NCBI GenBank assembly: GCA_942491105.1
Contig: CALNZX010000002.1
Span: 186,001-250,000 of the forward strand
Direction: 5' to 3'
Length of the DNA stretch: 64,000 bases
Source of the DNA: JBBEAM01 sp942491105
GTDB taxonomy: Bacteria; Pseudomonadota; Alphaproteobacteria; Kiloniellales; DSM-21159
The position numbers and the translations under genes were made by a program. The notes under the pieces were generated by a model. It saw nothing but the letters and a program-made list of their open reading frames with translations. It was not told where the DNA came from and searched no databases. Below, in pieces: positions 53,847-63,444 of the stretch (positions within the stretch are counted from its first letter, which is position 1; every line of letters begins with the position of its first letter).

Positions 53847-54839
53847 TCACTTCATGTGTTCAGCGACCAGCGCCTTGAGGTCGCGGTCGGGGCGTGGGCC
53901 CATGTGGGAGACGACTTCGCCAGCGGCGATCGCGCCGAGGTGGCCGCAGTCGGCGAGACTGCGGCCCTGCGTATAGCCGAACAAAAACCCGGCGGCGTAA
54001 AGATCGCCGGCGCCGGTGGTGTCGGTTAGTTTGCCGATTGTCACGGCCCCGATCTGCAAGGCCTCGTCGCCGCTCAGCACCACCGAACCCTTTTCGCTGC
54101 GGGTCAGCGCAGCGACCTCGACCCGGCCGCGCAGCTGGGTCAGTGCGTCCTCGAAGGTCTCGGTTTCGTAGAGCGACTTGATTTCGGCTTCGTTGGCGAA
54201 CAGCAGATCGACGTGGCCGTCGACCAGGTCACGGAAGGACGCACGGTGCCGCTCGACGCAAAAGGGATCGGACAGGGTCAGCGCGACCTTGCGCCCGGCT
54301 TCGCGCGCCGCCTCGGCGGCGATCCGGAAGGCCTCGCGGGCGGGGTCGGAATCCCAGAGATAACCCTCGAGATACAGCACCTTGCCGGCGCGCACCGCGT
54401 CCAGATCCAGATCCTCCCGCCCGAACGCGATGGAGGCGCCGAGATAGGTCGCCATGGTGCGCTGCGCATCCGGGGTCACGAAGATCAGGCAGCGCGCGGT
54501 GGGGTCGCCGGCGCTCGCCGGCGCTGTGCTGTAGTCGACGCCGATGGACTGCAGGTCATGCCGGAAGATGCCGCCGAGCTGGTCGTTGCGCACCTTGCCG
54601 AGGAAGGCGCCGCTGCCGCCCAGCGCCGCGAGCCCCGCCAGGGTGTTGGCCGCCGAACCGCCGGAGGCTTCTTGCCCCGGGCCCATGGCGCCATAGAGCG
54701 TCTCCGCCCGGGCCATGTCGATCAAGGTCATCGAACCCTTGTTCAGGCCGTGGCTATCGAGAAAGGACTCCTCGGCGTGACTCAATACATCGACGATGGC
54801 GTTGCCGATGCCGACGACATCGTAGCGCATGCCTGCCAT
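53847..54839 (-). CDS. PfkB-family carbohydrate/adenosine kinase
   Basis: A 330-residue ribokinase-fold kinase. The N-terminal RYDVVGIGNAIVDVL, the substrate loop GGSAANTLAGLAALGG and the C-terminal catalytic DTTGAGDLYAAGFLFGY (Asp as base) are present. Length and pattern match alphaproteobacterial proteins usually called adenosine kinase. The true substrate (adenosine or a sugar) is not provable by sequence. Start is ATG at 54839, or the ATG at 54830 with AGG nearby. Likely co-transcribed with typA and ampG. Confidence 0.88.
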   Translation of the reverse strand: MAGMRYDVVGIGNAIVDVLSHAEESFLDSHGLNKGSMTLIDMARAETLYGAMGPGQEASGGSAANTLAGLAALGGSGAFLGKVRNDQLGGIFRHDLQSIGVDYSTAPASAGDPTARCLIFVTPDAQRTMATYLGASIAFGREDLDLDAVRAGKVLYLEGYLWDSDPAREAFRIAAEAAREAGRKVALTLSDPFCVERHRASFRDLVDGHVDLLFANEAEIKSLYETETFEDALTQLRGRVEVAALTRSEKGSVVLSGDEALQIGAVTIGKLTDTTGAGDLYAAGFLFGYTQGRSLADCGHLGAIAAGEVVSHMGPRPDRDLKALVAEHMK

Positions 54840-54875
54840 TAGAAAGTATCCGTGCTGATGGAAAAGTGGCCGCAC

Positions 54876-54902
54876 ACTATAGCGCCAAGTGTTTCGCGGC
54901 AA
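54876..54902 (-). promoter_or_regulatory. Possible promoter of the PfkB kinase-typA-ampG run
   Basis: On the minus strand a good -10 (TATAGT, 54876-54881) lies 15 bases from TTGCCG (54897-54902). The spacing is short, so the -35 assignment is weak. Confidence 0.35.
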
Positions 54903-54975
54903 GTCTTGCGAAGAGGCCACGAAATGCGCCTATTGCGCCTTGCCCGGGCGCGGAGCGGAGGCTAAGACAAGTCCC

Positions 54976-55713
54976 ATGCTTGGCTATCTGATGCGCGCGT
55001 TCCGGCAGCTTTCCGATCCCGCCACCCGCAGCCTGTTTTGGCTGTCGCTGGCGATCTCCCTGGGCACCTTCGTGCTGCTGTGGATTGGCGCCGCCTATGG
55101 GGTGGTGTGGCTGGGCGATCTGCTCGCCGCCTGGCTGACCGCGACCGGCGCCGGGGCCTTCTGGGTGAACGCCGCGGAAATCCTGGCCGGACTGGGCGCC
55201 TTCGGGGCGGTTCTCGTCGCCTCTTTCATTCTTTTCCCGGCGGTCATCGCCATGGTTCTGTCCTTCCTGCTCGACGATGTTTGCAGGCAGGTCGAGGCGC
55301 GCCACTATCCACAATTGCCGCCGGCCCGCGAGCAGCCTTTGCTTGAGGCCATCCTGGATGGTCTACGCCTCGCCTTGGTGACCATTGGGCTGAACATTCT
55401 ATTTCTACCGCTGATTATTGCATTGAGCTTCGTACCACCACTTAATCTATTTGTTTTCTATGGACTTAACGGCTACCTTCTTGGTCGTGAATACTTCGAG
55501 CTCGTGGCCGTCCGGCGCCTCGGCGCCGCGCAGGGTCGACAGCTCAGAAAGATTTATCGCGGGCGCGTTCTCCTGACCGGCGTTGTGATTGCCATATTGT
55601 TGACGCTTCCGGTGATCAATCTGGTCATGCCCTTGGTGGCAACGGCGTTGATGGTGCATGTGTTCGAGGAATTGCGCCGCCGATCCGGCGAGAGGCTCGA
55701 AAGCGAAGCCTAG
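54976..55713 (+). CDS. EI24/CysZ-like membrane protein
   Basis: A 245-residue inner-membrane protein with four to six helices (about 20-55, 70-100, 135-165, 205-225) of the EI24 domain family. Relatives include the sulfate permease CysZ. A conserved-looking loop reads FYGLNGYLLGREYFELVAVRR. No cysteine-pathway genes are nearby, so transport of sulfate is not supported here. A stretch at about 55390-55495 is much AT-richer, with codons such as TTA and CTA that are rare elsewhere in the window. Confidence 0.75.
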   Translation: MLGYLMRAFRQLSDPATRSLFWLSLAISLGTFVLLWIGAAYGVVWLGDLLAAWLTATGAGAFWVNAAEILAGLGAFGAVLVASFILFPAVIAMVLSFLLDDVCRQVEARHYPQLPPAREQPLLEAILDGLRLALVTIGLNILFLPLIIALSFVPPLNLFVFYGLNGYLLGREYFELVAVRRLGAAQGRQLRKIYRGRVLLTGVVIAILLTLPVINLVMPLVATALMVHVFEELRRRSGERLESEA

Positions 55714-55761
55714 CTTCGCGGATGCTGCGTGCAGGCACAGGTAAGGGACCGGGGGATAGAC

Positions 55762-56607
55762 ATGTTCGGTAAGCGCAAACCCAGCGGCAACACTCCATCG
55801 AATTCGCGCCTCGGCGGCGGTTCGCGAGAACCCAAGGCCGAGGACAACAAGACCCCGCGCGGCGCCGCGCCATCGCGGCCCGTGGCCCAGCCCGCGCCGC
55901 GCCAGGCACCGCCGATCGCCAACACCTCCGTCAACAATCCCATCGCCGGCATTACCGCCCCCAGCCGGGGCGCGAACGGTCACGCGGGCAATGGCCAGGC
56001 CGGACAAGGACAGGCCGGACAGGGACAGACGGCGGGCGCCAAGGACAACGGCGGCGATACCCTGTCCGCGAAGGACCGGGACGCCGCGGCCACATCGAGA
56101 CAGAGCGACGCGGAGTCTCCGCGCCACCCAGAGGAAAGAAGGGAACCCACGCCGATGACCGGTGAGAGTGAAGGTAAGAAGCTGATCGTTGGCCGTGATA
56201 TCCGCCTTGCGGGCGAGATCACCACCTGCGACACGCTGGTCGTCGAAGGCCAAGTCGAGGCCAATTTGACCGACAGCAAAATGCTGGAGATTGCCGAAAG
56301 CGGCATCTTCAAGGGCAAGGCCAGCGTCGAGGTCGCCGAGATCGGCGGCCTGTTCGAGGGCGAGCTGACGGTCAGCCAGCACCTGCGCCTGCTCGGCAGC
56401 GGCCGGATCAACGGCAAGCTGCGCTACCGGGAGATGGAAGTCGCGCGCGGCGGCCGCCTGTCCGGCGATATCGCCGAGATGGACGGGAGCAAGGCCCCGG
56501 CTGTCGAGGCGCGGCCACAGCCCGCCGAGTCCGAGCGCCAGGTGACGCCGGACAGCGACTCCGCCTCCGCTCAACGCTCCGCGCCCCTGGGCAACGGCGC
56601 GCGCTAA
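55762..56607 (+). CDS. Bactofilin family cytoskeletal protein
   Basis: Bactofilins polymerise without nucleotide and localise cell-wall or polar functions in alphaproteobacteria. The 281-residue protein has a long disordered N-terminal part (Pro/Ala/Gly/Gln rich, about 1-135, with a GQAGQGQAGQGQ repeat). The beta-helical DUF583 core follows (about 138-240, LIVGRDIRLAGEITTCDTLVVEGQVEANL). A disordered tail ends it. GGGGGA lies five bases before the ATG. A small lipoprotein gene follows by 11 bases. Confidence 0.92.
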   Translation: MFGKRKPSGNTPSNSRLGGGSREPKAEDNKTPRGAAPSRPVAQPAPRQAPPIANTSVNNPIAGITAPSRGANGHAGNGQAGQGQAGQGQTAGAKDNGGDTLSAKDRDAAATSRQSDAESPRHPEERREPTPMTGESEGKKLIVGRDIRLAGEITTCDTLVVEGQVEANLTDSKMLEIAESGIFKGKASVEVAEIGGLFEGELTVSQHLRLLGSGRINGKLRYREMEVARGGRLSGDIAEMDGSKAPAVEARPQPAESERQVTPDSDSASAQRSAPLGNGAR

Positions 56608-56618
56608 ATCCCGCGGCT

Positions 56619-56999
56619 ATGTTCAAACCGGTCCTGATCGCGCTCGCGGCGCTGATGCTGCTCGGCGGCTGCCAGACGACCCGGCCGGGCGGCATGGCGG
56701 CGTCCCAGCAGGCGGCGCGCGGGGCGCCGGTCGACGACAACGTGCAGCGCATGATCGGGGCCGCGCCGCGCAGCCTGCTCGCCGAGCTGGGCGAACCGCA
56801 GCTGCGCCGCCGGGAAACCCCGGCCGAGATCTGGCAGTACCAGGGCGAGGGCTGCGTGCTCGACTTCTTCCTCTATGAAAACGGCGGCCCGGAGCTCGAG
56901 GTGATCCACCTGGAAGCGCGCGGGCAGGCCGCCGAACGCAGCGACGCCAAGGCCTGCTTCGCCGGCCTGCTGCGCCGCCATCGCACGGCGCAAAGCTAG
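56619..56999 (+). CDS. Small putative lipoprotein
   Basis: A 126-residue product with a lipoprotein signal peptide (MFKPVLIALAALMLLGGCQ, lipid Cys at about 18). The mature part resembles the small SmpA/BamE-like fold found after bactofilins (LLAELGEPQLRRRETPAEIWQYQGEGCVLDFFLYE). Two further cysteines (in GEGCVLD and KACFAG) could pair. Function unknown. It probably shares a transcript with the bactofilin. Confidence 0.72.
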   Translation: MFKPVLIALAALMLLGGCQTTRPGGMAASQQAARGAPVDDNVQRMIGAAPRSLLAELGEPQLRRRETPAEIWQYQGEGCVLDFFLYENGGPELEVIHLEARGQAAERSDAKACFAGLLRRHRTAQS

Positions 57000-57002
57000 A
57001 CT

Positions 57003-57647
57003 TCAGCCGGCCTGCAGCAGCGTCTTGCCCTTGAAGGCGCAGAGATCGGCCACCGGGCAAGCCGGGCAGTCGGGCTTGCGCGCCTTGCAGATATAGCGCC
57101 CGTGCAGGATCAGCCAGTGGTGGGCATGCAGCAGACGGTCCCGCGGCACCGCCTTCTCCAGCTTCTTCTCCACCTCCAGCGGCGTCTTGCCCGGCGCCAG
57201 ACCGGTCCGGTTCGACACCCGGAACAGGTGCGTGTCGACGGCGATGGTCGGCTCGCCGAAGGCGATATTGAGCACCACGTTGGCGGTCTTGCGCCCGACC
57301 CCCGGCAGCTTCTCCAGCGCCTCGCGGTCGCGCGGCACGTCGCCGCCGTGCCGCTCCAGCAGCAGCTTCGATAGGGCGATCACGTTCTTGGCCTTGGAAT
57401 TGTAGAGGCCGATGGTCTTGATGTGATGTTTCAGCCCGGCCTCGCCCAAGGCGAGCATGGCCTGCGGCGTCTTGACGCTCTGAAACAGCTCCTTGGTCGC
57501 CTTGTTGACGCCGACATCGGTCGCCTGGGCGGAGAGCACCACGGCGACCAGCAGGGTGTAGGGATTGCAGTAGTTAAGCTCGCCGCGCGGTTCCGGATTG
57601 GCCTCGGCCAGGCGGCGGAAGAACTCCTCGATATCGGCCTTTTTCAT
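57003..57647 (-). CDS. nth: Endonuclease III
   Basis: Base-excision repair glycosylase/AP lyase for oxidised pyrimidines. The 214-residue protein has the helix-hairpin-helix LPGVGRKTANVVLNIAFG with the catalytic Lys. The catalytic Asp is in VDTHLFRVSNR. A C-terminal 4Fe-4S motif C-x6-C-x2-C-x5-C lies in CKARKPDCPACPVADLC. GGGAG lies five bases before the ATG at 57647, so I prefer it to an upstream in-frame start. Confidence 0.97.
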   Translation of the reverse strand: MKKADIEEFFRRLAEANPEPRGELNYCNPYTLLVAVVLSAQATDVGVNKATKELFQSVKTPQAMLALGEAGLKHHIKTIGLYNSKAKNVIALSKLLLERHGGDVPRDREALEKLPGVGRKTANVVLNIAFGEPTIAVDTHLFRVSNRTGLAPGKTPLEVEKKLEKAVPRDRLLHAHHWLILHGRYICKARKPDCPACPVADLCAFKGKTLLQAG

Positions 57648-57741
57648 GAGCGCTCCCGAAACCTGCGGCAAAAACGAGCGGCAAGTCTATCCGGTGTTCC
57701 AAGCCTTTGCCATTGCCCGCCGGGCTGCTTATCTTTGTGGC

Positions 57742-58254
57742 ATGGCCACGAGCATTTCCGCCGAGGAGTTGGACGAGACCAGCGGCAATAGGCTGCTGTT
57801 CGACGCGCTGCTGACCCCGCACCGCAGCCTCAGCCCCCGCGGCTTCCTGATTTTCATGGCGGCGATCAGCGCCGTCTCCTTCACCGCCGGGCTGGCGCTC
57901 TTCCTGGCCGGGGCCTGGCCGATCGTCGGCTTTCTGGGCGCCGACGTGCTGCTGATCTATCTGCTGTTCCGCGCCAACTACCGCCATGGCCGGCGCCACG
58001 AGATCCTCCAGTTGACGGCGCGGAGCCTGACGGTGCGCAAGATCAATCACTACGGCGAGGAACGCCGCTTCGCGTTCCAGCCCTATTGGCTGCGGGTGCG
58101 CATGGACGACCCCGCGCGCCACGAGAGCCAGCTGGTTCTGGAAAGCCACGGCAAGCGGCTGGTGATCGGCAGCTTCCTGGCGCCGGAGGAGCGCCTCGAC
58201 CTGGCCAAGGCGCTGCGCAAGGCCTTGGCGGAGACGCGCTCCGCGCCGGCCTAG
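57742..58254 (+). CDS. DUF2244 family membrane protein
   Basis: A 170-residue protein with two adjacent membrane helices (about 38-60 and 65-82) joined by a short turn. A cytoplasmic beta-rich domain follows (NYRHGRRHEILQLTARSLTVRKINHYGEER, then QLVLESHGKRLVIGSFLAPEERLDLAKALRKAL). This matches DUF2244, found beside nth in many alphaproteobacteria; function unknown. It is divergent from nth and convergent with dapB. Confidence 0.85.
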   Translation: MATSISAEELDETSGNRLLFDALLTPHRSLSPRGFLIFMAAISAVSFTAGLALFLAGAWPIVGFLGADVLLIYLLFRANYRHGRRHEILQLTARSLTVRKINHYGEERRFAFQPYWLRVRMDDPARHESQLVLESHGKRLVIGSFLAPEERLDLAKALRKALAETRSAPA

Positions 58255-58259
58255 CGCCC

Positions 58260-59066
58260 CTAAAGCCCCAGCACGTCGCGCATGGAGTAGAGGCCGGGCT
58301 TTCGCCCCGCCGACCAGATCGCCGCGCGCACCGCCCCTTGCGCGAAGACGCCGCGCGAGGAGGACTTGTGGGTCAGCTCGACGCGCTCGCCCTCGCCGGC
58401 GAAGATCACCGTGTGCTCCCCGGTCACGTCGCCGCCGCGCAGGGTGGCGAAGCCGATGCTGCCGGTCTCGCGCGCGCCGGTGTGGCCGTCGCGGCTGCGC
58501 ACCGAGGCGGCCTCGAGATCGACGCCGCGTCCGCGCGCGGCCGCCGCGCCCAGGCCCAGCGCCGTGCCCGAGGGCGCGTCGACCTTGTGCCGGTGGTGCA
58601 TCTCCAGGACCTCGATGTCGTAAGCCTCGGGCAGGCTGGCCGCGACCTGCTCGACCAGGCTGAGCAGCAGGTTGACGCCGAGACTCATGTTCGGCGCCTG
58701 CACGACGACCGCCTTCTCCGCGGCCTGGCGCAAAGCGGCCTCGACGGAGTCCGCGAGGCCGGTGGTGCCGACGATCAAGGCCGTGCCGCTGTGCAGCGCC
58801 ATGTGCGCGTGCTCGCCGGTCGCCTCGGGGGTGGTGAAGTCGATCACCGCGTCGCTGGCCTTGAACAGGGCCGCCGGATCGTCGCTGGCGGCGATCCCGG
58901 CCTCGCCGAAGCCGGCGATGGCACCGAGGTCCCGGCCCTCCCAGTCGCTGCCCGGACGCACGGTGCCGCCGGAGAGCCGCGCCCCCTCGGCCGTCCAGAC
59001 GGCCTCGAGCAGCATCCGCCCCATGCGCCCCGCACAGCCGAGCACCCCGATCCTGACTTCGCTCAT
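58260..59066 (-). CDS. dapB: 4-hydroxy-tetrahydrodipicolinate reductase
   Basis: Lysine and diaminopimelate pathway enzyme using NAD(P)H. The 268-residue protein has the N-terminal Rossmann motif IGVLGCAGRMGR, VIDFTTPEA, and the catalytic block EMHHRHKVDAPSGTAL (His and Lys). The Tail SSSRGVFAQGAVRAAIW is typical. Start ATG 59066 has AAGG eight bases upstream; an in-frame ATG at 59072 lies too close to that site. No other dap gene is in the window. Confidence 0.96.
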   Translation of the reverse strand: MSEVRIGVLGCAGRMGRMLLEAVWTAEGARLSGGTVRPGSDWEGRDLGAIAGFGEAGIAASDDPAALFKASDAVIDFTTPEATGEHAHMALHSGTALIVGTTGLADSVEAALRQAAEKAVVVQAPNMSLGVNLLLSLVEQVAASLPEAYDIEVLEMHHRHKVDAPSGTALGLGAAAARGRGVDLEAASVRSRDGHTGARETGSIGFATLRGGDVTGEHTVIFAGEGERVELTHKSSSRGVFAQGAVRAAIWSAGRKPGLYSMRDVLGL

Positions 59067-59158
59067 GGACATCACCTTTCGCCTTGGTTTTCGCGCCCTG
59101 CCATAGCACGCGGCGGCCCAGCCCGCCAATGCGCTGGACGCCCGCCGGGGCGCGCGGC

Positions 59159-59818
59159 ATGCTCTTCGCCATGGCATCCCGCGACCCCGATTCCGAAGGC
59201 TTTCTCGAACTCTGGCCGACCCTGATGCTGCGCCAGCGGCTGCCCGGCGCCGAGAAGGCCAATCCGCTCCTGGCCCAGGAAATCCAGCGCCTGGAGGCGG
59301 AGAACCCCCAGTTGACCACGGATTACCGGGAGCAGAACTTCTTAGGCGCCGCGCACCCGGCGATCGCCTGGCTGCGCGACTGCGTCAACCGGGCGGCGGT
59401 CAATCACCTGCGCCGCCAGGGCATCGATTACAAGCTCGACTGGAGTCTGCAGGCCTGGCCCAACGTGAATCGTTTGGGCGACTATCATGACCCGCACAAC
59501 CACCCGCATGCCTACCTGAGCGGCACCTACTATGTCGCGGTGCCGCGGAGCCGGGCGGAGCTGAAGACCCGCGCCGACGTCCGGCCGGGCTGTATCTCCT
59601 TCTACGATCCGCGCGGCGCAGCCAACATGACGGCGATCAAGGGGGACGGACAGATCGAGGCGGAATACACCCTGCTGCCCGAGGCCGGCGAGCTGCTGCT
59701 CTGGCCGGCCTTCCTGCTGCACTTCGTGCACCCGAACTTGAGCGAGGAGCCCCGGCTCTCGATCTCCTTCAACGTGGTGCTGAAGCGTTCGGCGGACCTG
59801 CTGCCGGAGCAGGGCTAG
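59159..59818 (+). CDS. TIGR02466-type putative 2-oxoglutarate/Fe(II) oxygenase
   Basis: About 219 residues from the ATG at 59159 (or 215 from 59171). It begins with the family opening FLELWPTLMLRQRLPG. The likely metal site is YHDPHNHPHAYLSGTYYVAVP with a HxD/HxH pattern, a distal His in LLHFVHPN and an Arg in RLSISFNVVLK for 2-oxoglutarate. This is the pattern of TIGR02466 oxygenases of unknown substrate. It is divergent from dapB. Confidence 0.78.
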   Translation: MLFAMASRDPDSEGFLELWPTLMLRQRLPGAEKANPLLAQEIQRLEAENPQLTTDYREQNFLGAAHPAIAWLRDCVNRAAVNHLRRQGIDYKLDWSLQAWPNVNRLGDYHDPHNHPHAYLSGTYYVAVPRSRAELKTRADVRPGCISFYDPRGAANMTAIKGDGQIEAEYTLLPEAGELLLWPAFLLHFVHPNLSEEPRLSISFNVVLKRSADLLPEQG

Positions 59819-59824
59819 GCGCGG

Positions 59825-60958
59825 CTACTCCGTCAAATCCTCGAAGAATTCCTTCACCCGGGCGAAGAAGCCGTGGGACTGGGGGTTGTGCTTTTCGTCG
59901 CCGGTGGCTTCCTCGAACTGGCGCAGGATTTCCTTCTGCTTCTTGGTCAGCTTCTGCGGAATCTCGACATCGACCTGGATGTAGAGGTCGCCGCGCGCCG
60001 CCGAGCGCAGCACCGGCATGCCCTTGCCGCGCAGGCGGAACTGCTGTCCGGCCTGGGTGCCCTCGGGCACCGTGACCTTGGAGCGCGAGCCATCGAGGTT
60101 GGGCACCTCGACGCTGCCGCCGAGCGCCGCCGTGGTCATCAGGATCGGCACCTTGCAGCGCAGATGCGCGCCCTCGCGTTCGAAGAAGGCATGCGGCTTG
60201 ATCGAGAGGAAGATGTAGAGATCGCCCGAGGGCGCGGCGCGCACCCCGGCCTCGCCCTCGCCGGCCAGACGGATACGGGTACCGTCCTCGACGCCGGAGG
60301 GGATGTTGACCTGCAGGGTCTTTTCCTTGCGCTGGCGTCCCTCGCCGCCGCAGGTCTTGCAGGGCTTGTCGATCGTCTGGCCCTGGCCATGACAGCTCGG
60401 GCAGGTGCGCTCGATGGTGAAGAAGCCCTGCTGGGCGCGCACCCGGCCGTGGCCGCCACAGGTCGAGCAGTTGACCGGCCGGGAGCCGGGCTCCGCGCCG
60501 CTGCCGTCGCAGGCGTCGCAGTTGACGGAGGTGGGAACGCGGATCTGCGCTTCCTTGCCCGCGAAGGCCTCCTCCAGGGTGATTTCCATGTTGTAGCGCA
60601 GATCGGCGCCATGCATGGCCCGGCCACCGCCGCCACCGCCGCCCATGAAGTCGCCGAACATTTCGTCGAAGATATCGGCGAAGCCGCCAAAACCGCCGGC
60701 CCGGCCGCCGCCGGCGCGCGGACCGCCGCCGCCCTCGAAGGCGGCATGGCCGAAGCGGTCATAGGCCGCGCGGCTCTGTTCGTCCTTGAGGATCCCGTAA
60801 GCCTCGTTCAATTCCTTGAACTTCTGCTCGGCCTCGGGATCGCCCGGATTCTTGTCCGGATGGAATTTCAGCGCCAGCTTGCGATAGGCGCTTTTCATCT
60901 CGTCCGGCGAGGCGTCCCGCGCCACACCGAGAATGTCGTAGTAGTCCCGTTTCGCCAT
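59825..60958 (-). CDS. dnaJ: Chaperone DnaJ
   Basis: Hsp40 co-chaperone that stimulates DnaK. The 377-residue protein has the J domain (DYYDILGVAR, HPD motif in LKFHPDKNP) and a Gly/Phe-rich linker (about 75-110). Four CxxCxGxG-type zinc repeats follow (CDACDGSGAE, CSTCGGHGRV, CPSCHGQGQT, CKTCGGEGRQ), then the C-terminal substrate-binding domain. It lies 122 bases after dnaK, with a long hairpin in between. Confidence 0.98.
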   Translation of the reverse strand: MAKRDYYDILGVARDASPDEMKSAYRKLALKFHPDKNPGDPEAEQKFKELNEAYGILKDEQSRAAYDRFGHAAFEGGGGPRAGGGRAGGFGGFADIFDEMFGDFMGGGGGGGRAMHGADLRYNMEITLEEAFAGKEAQIRVPTSVNCDACDGSGAEPGSRPVNCSTCGGHGRVRAQQGFFTIERTCPSCHGQGQTIDKPCKTCGGEGRQRKEKTLQVNIPSGVEDGTRIRLAGEGEAGVRAAPSGDLYIFLSIKPHAFFEREGAHLRCKVPILMTTAALGGSVEVPNLDGSRSKVTVPEGTQAGQQFRLRGKGMPVLRSAARGDLYIQVDVEIPQKLTKKQKEILRQFEEATGDEKHNPQSHGFFARVKEFFEDLTE

Positions 60959-61008
60959 TTACCGCCGGCTCCCGGTGTTCTTGTCTTTTAGGGTGAGGCC
61001 GGGAACGA

Positions 61009-61056
61009 CCCGGCCCCGCGCGGGCGAGCCTGAAAGGCTGTTGCGGCGGGGCCGGG
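61009..61056 (-). other. Large nested hairpin between dnaK and dnaJ
   Basis: Perfect 11-base GC arms (61009-61019 and 61046-61056) enclose 26 bases that themselves form a small hairpin (61027-61030 with 61036-61039). There is no T-run, so it is unlikely to be a strong terminator. Such structures can protect or process the upstream dnaK mRNA and so lower dnaJ expression relative to dnaK. Confidence 0.6.
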
Positions 61057-61080
61057 CGTACACGGTTGCAGCCTCTTTGA

Positions 61081-63009
<1,929 letters not shown>

Positions 63010-63123
63010 ACTGTGACATCCTTTCTTATCAGCCGACCTCTTCCGGCGGCCTTGAATACCGAAGCGCCGCGCCTGAGGCCTCTATGGGATGAGCCATGCT
63101 CTATGCGAGCATTCCAGGGCTGT

Positions 63124-63151
63124 ATATAAGCAGTCGGGCCAGGGCTGCAAG
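63124..63151 (-). promoter_or_regulatory. RpoH-type heat-shock promoter of dnaK
   Basis: On the minus strand CTTG (63148-63151) and CTTATAT (63124-63130) are 17 bases apart, fitting the alphaproteobacterial heat-shock pattern CTTG-N17/18-CYTATNT. An overlapping TTGCAG/TATATA pair with a 16-base spacer could also serve the housekeeping sigma factor. Confidence 0.65.
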
Positions 63152-63180
63152 CCGAGTCACGCCAGAAACAAACAACGGGA

Positions 63181-63444
63181 ATGACAGGGGTTTTCGATCC
63201 AGCCATGCCAAACAGCCGCATTCCCCTGACGATCCTGTTCATCCTGGTGGCCTGCGCCATGCTCGGCAGCGCCCTGGCGCTGTTCGCCGATCTGGTCTGG
63301 CAGAACCAGGCGCTGAAGCTGGCCGGCGTCGCCTTGGCCCTGGCCGCGGCGCTGATCTACCTGGCGTACCGACTGCGCGACCGGGCCGAGCAGCGCCGCG
63401 GCGACGCCCAGGAGAACCGTACGGAGGAGGAGGATCGCGGCTGA
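63181..63444 (+). CDS. Small two-helix membrane protein
   Basis: An 87-residue product (or 79 from the ATG at 63205) with two hydrophobic helices (about 15-35 and 43-63) and a charged C-terminal tail (RDRAEQRRGDAQENRTEEEDRG). No family recognised. It is divergent from dnaK, and its TGA overlaps the alkB ATG (TGATG), so translational coupling with alkB is likely. Confidence 0.6.
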   Translation: MTGVFDPAMPNSRIPLTILFILVACAMLGSALALFADLVWQNQALKLAGVALALAAALIYLAYRLRDRAEQRRGDAQENRTEEEDRG

